DNA from: Halanaerobiales bacterium
Lineage (GTDB): Bacteria > Bacillota_F > Halanaerobiia > Halanaerobiales > DTU029
Assembly (NCBI GenBank): GCA_016278415.1
Contig: JADQBV010000119.1
Coordinates: 1 to 33,457, forward strand
Direction: 5' to 3'
Length of the DNA stretch: 33,457 nt
Below, in pieces: positions 32,464 to 33,457 of this stretch. A program made the position numbers and the translations under genes. Position 1 is the first letter of the stretch, and the number at the start of each line of letters is the position of its first letter. The notes beneath the pieces are model-generated. The model was not told the DNA's origin. It ran no database searches and saw only the letters and a program-made list of their open reading frames with translations.

Positions 32464-33457
32464 ATGCAGTATACAGAATTTGGAAACACAGGAATTGAAG
32501 TATCAAAATTAGGTTTTGGTGCTATGAGATTACCAATGGTAGACATCGATGGAAAGAAAGATGTTGATTATGACAAAGCAGTGGAGATGATTCATGAGGC
32601 TTTTAAACTAGGTGTTAATTATATAGATACAGCACCCTATTATTGTGAAAAGAAAAGTGAAATTGCCGTTGGTAAGGCTCTTAAAGGTTGGAGAGATAAG
32701 GTTTATCTATCTACTAAAAATCCAATTGAGAATAAGTCAGGAGCAGATTGGAGAAAAAGGCTAGAAAATTCATTAAAGAATTTAGATACTAGTCATATTG
32801 ATTTTTATCATATGTGGGGTATTGGTTGGGAGGCCTATGAAAATAGTATAGATGTTCCTAACGGACCATTGAGTGCTGCTTTTAAGGCTAAAGAGGAAGG
32901 CTTAATAAAACATATGTCATTTTCATTCCACGATGACCCAGAAAATCTCTCTAAGATAATAGATACAGGTCATTTTGAAACTATGTTGGTTCAATATAAT
33001 TTACTTGATAGGAGTAACGAGGAAGCAATTGCACATGCCCAGGAAAAAGGCATGGGTGTTGTAGTTATGGGACCAATTGGTGGAGGTAGATTAGGAGCCC
33101 CATCAACTCATTTAAATAATTTGATGGAGGGTTCCAGAAGTACAGTGGAAACTGCATTGAGATTTGTATTTTCCAACCCTAACATAAATATAGCCCTCTC
33201 TGGAATGGAAAATATAGAGATGGTTAGACAAAATGTTAAAATTGCTTCAAATCCAAATCCTTTAAGTGAAAAAGAGTTAGCAGATGTCAAAGCAATGTTA
33301 GAAGAAAATAAAAAAATGGCAGAGTTATATTGTACTGGTTGTGAATACTGTCTGCCTTGTCCTCAAGGAGTGAAGATTCCTAAGGTCTTTGAATTGATGA
33401 ATTATCATAGGGTTTATGATTTAACTGATTATGCAAAATCAGAGCTTAATAAACTTA
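32464..33457 (+). CDS. Aldo/keto reductase with C-terminal 4Fe-4S cluster motif (partial, cut by window end)
   Basis: The 331 visible residues form an aldo/keto reductase barrel (MQYTEFGNTGIEVSKLGFG start) and a ferredoxin-like tail CTGCEYCLPCPQG, a CxxCxxCxxCP cluster motif. Catalytic Asp55, Tyr60 and Lys85 are in their usual places (DTAPYY, STK), but the usual catalytic His position is Trp118 (YHMWGIG), with His116 two residues earlier. The reading frame is still open at base 33457. The start is supported by TGGAGGAGAT just upstream. Members of this ferredoxin-like AKR branch are often annotated as oxidoreductases of unknown substrate. It follows the mannanase gene by 201 bases without a clear terminator between. 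Confidence 0.92.
   Translation, partial: MQYTEFGNTGIEVSKLGFGAMRLPMVDIDGKKDVDYDKAVEMIHEAFKLGVNYIDTAPYYCEKKSEIAVGKALKGWRDKVYLSTKNPIENKSGADWRKRLENSLKNLDTSHIDFYHMWGIGWEAYENSIDVPNGPLSAAFKAKEEGLIKHMSFSFHDDPENLSKIIDTGHFETMLVQYNLLDRSNEEAIAHAQEKGMGVVVMGPIGGGRLGAPSTHLNNLMEGSRSTVETALRFVFSNPNINIALSGMENIEMVRQNVKIASNPNPLSEKELADVKAMLEENKKMAELYCTGCEYCLPCPQGVKIPKVFELMNYHRVYDLTDYAKSELNKL

Noticed and set aside
1..33457. CRISPR array, insertion sequence, prophage or tRNA genes
   Set aside because: No regularly spaced repeats, transposase or integrase genes, or cloverleaf-like sequences with the usual T-loop were seen.

Overview
The window looks like a chromosomal stretch of a low-GC, anaerobic, carbohydrate-degrading bacterium. 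AT-rich intergenic DNA, strong AGGAGG-type ribosome binding sites, the C5 tetrapyrrole pathway, a B12-dependent ribonucleotide reductase, and linked alpha-glucan and mannan genes all fit a Clostridia or Halanaerobiales-like lineage. The maltodextrin-binding protein has a signal peptide but no lipobox cysteine, which would suit a diderm Firmicute such as a Halanaerobiales member. The taxonomic placement is inference; no rRNA or tRNA gene is visible.

Layout. (1) 1-172 is a GC-richer block of nested inverted repeats without a gene. (2) 295-6322 concerns sulfur: a ThiS-like sulfur carrier fused in front of its own E1/ThiF-type activating enzyme, a stand-alone JAMM (M67) metalloprotease, then sulfate activation (cysD, cysN with a decayed APS-kinase tail, an intact cysC) and a TauE/SafE membrane transporter. 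(3) 6355-12270 is a tetrapyrrole block (precorrin-2 dehydrogenase, hemB, hemA, hemC, a cobA-hemD fusion). It takes glutamyl-tRNA to precorrin-2/sirohydrochlorin, the precursor of siroheme (for sulfite reductase) and of cobalamin; hemL is not present here. (4) 12460-15278 holds an OxlT-like MFS transporter, a convergent ZIP metal transporter, and a copZ-SHOCT pair behind a textbook promoter with a CsoR-type operator. (5) 15679-19993 holds an adenosylcobalamin-dependent ribonucleotide reductase (nrdJ) with a Zur/Fur-type palindrome at its promoter, a DUF438-hemerythrin protein with a CRP/FNR-type site, and a YccF membrane protein. (6) 20368-27082 is a maltodextrin locus: malE, malF, malG, a LacI-family regulator and a cytoplasmic GH13 neopullulanase/cyclomaltodextrinase. 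(7) 27166-32262 is a mannan locus: an AraC-family regulator, a cytoplasmic GH2 beta-mannosidase and a secreted GH5 beta-mannanase. (8) The window ends inside a ferredoxin-like aldo/keto reductase gene.

How the parts connect. The sulfur and tetrapyrrole blocks appear to serve one purpose: sulfate is activated by CysDNC, and siroheme made by the next genes would equip a sulfite reductase that is not in the window. The carrier-E1 fusion and JAMM protease could then carry sulfide as a protein thiocarboxylate. The tetrapyrrole genes also feed B12, needed by NrdJ. The strongest candidate for an under-described system is the fused sulfur carrier/E1 (295-1308) with its neighbouring JAMM protease (1424-1843): the carrier's Gly-Gly-Gly tail is locked inside the fusion, so a protease would be needed to free it, and a suitable protease family is encoded next door.
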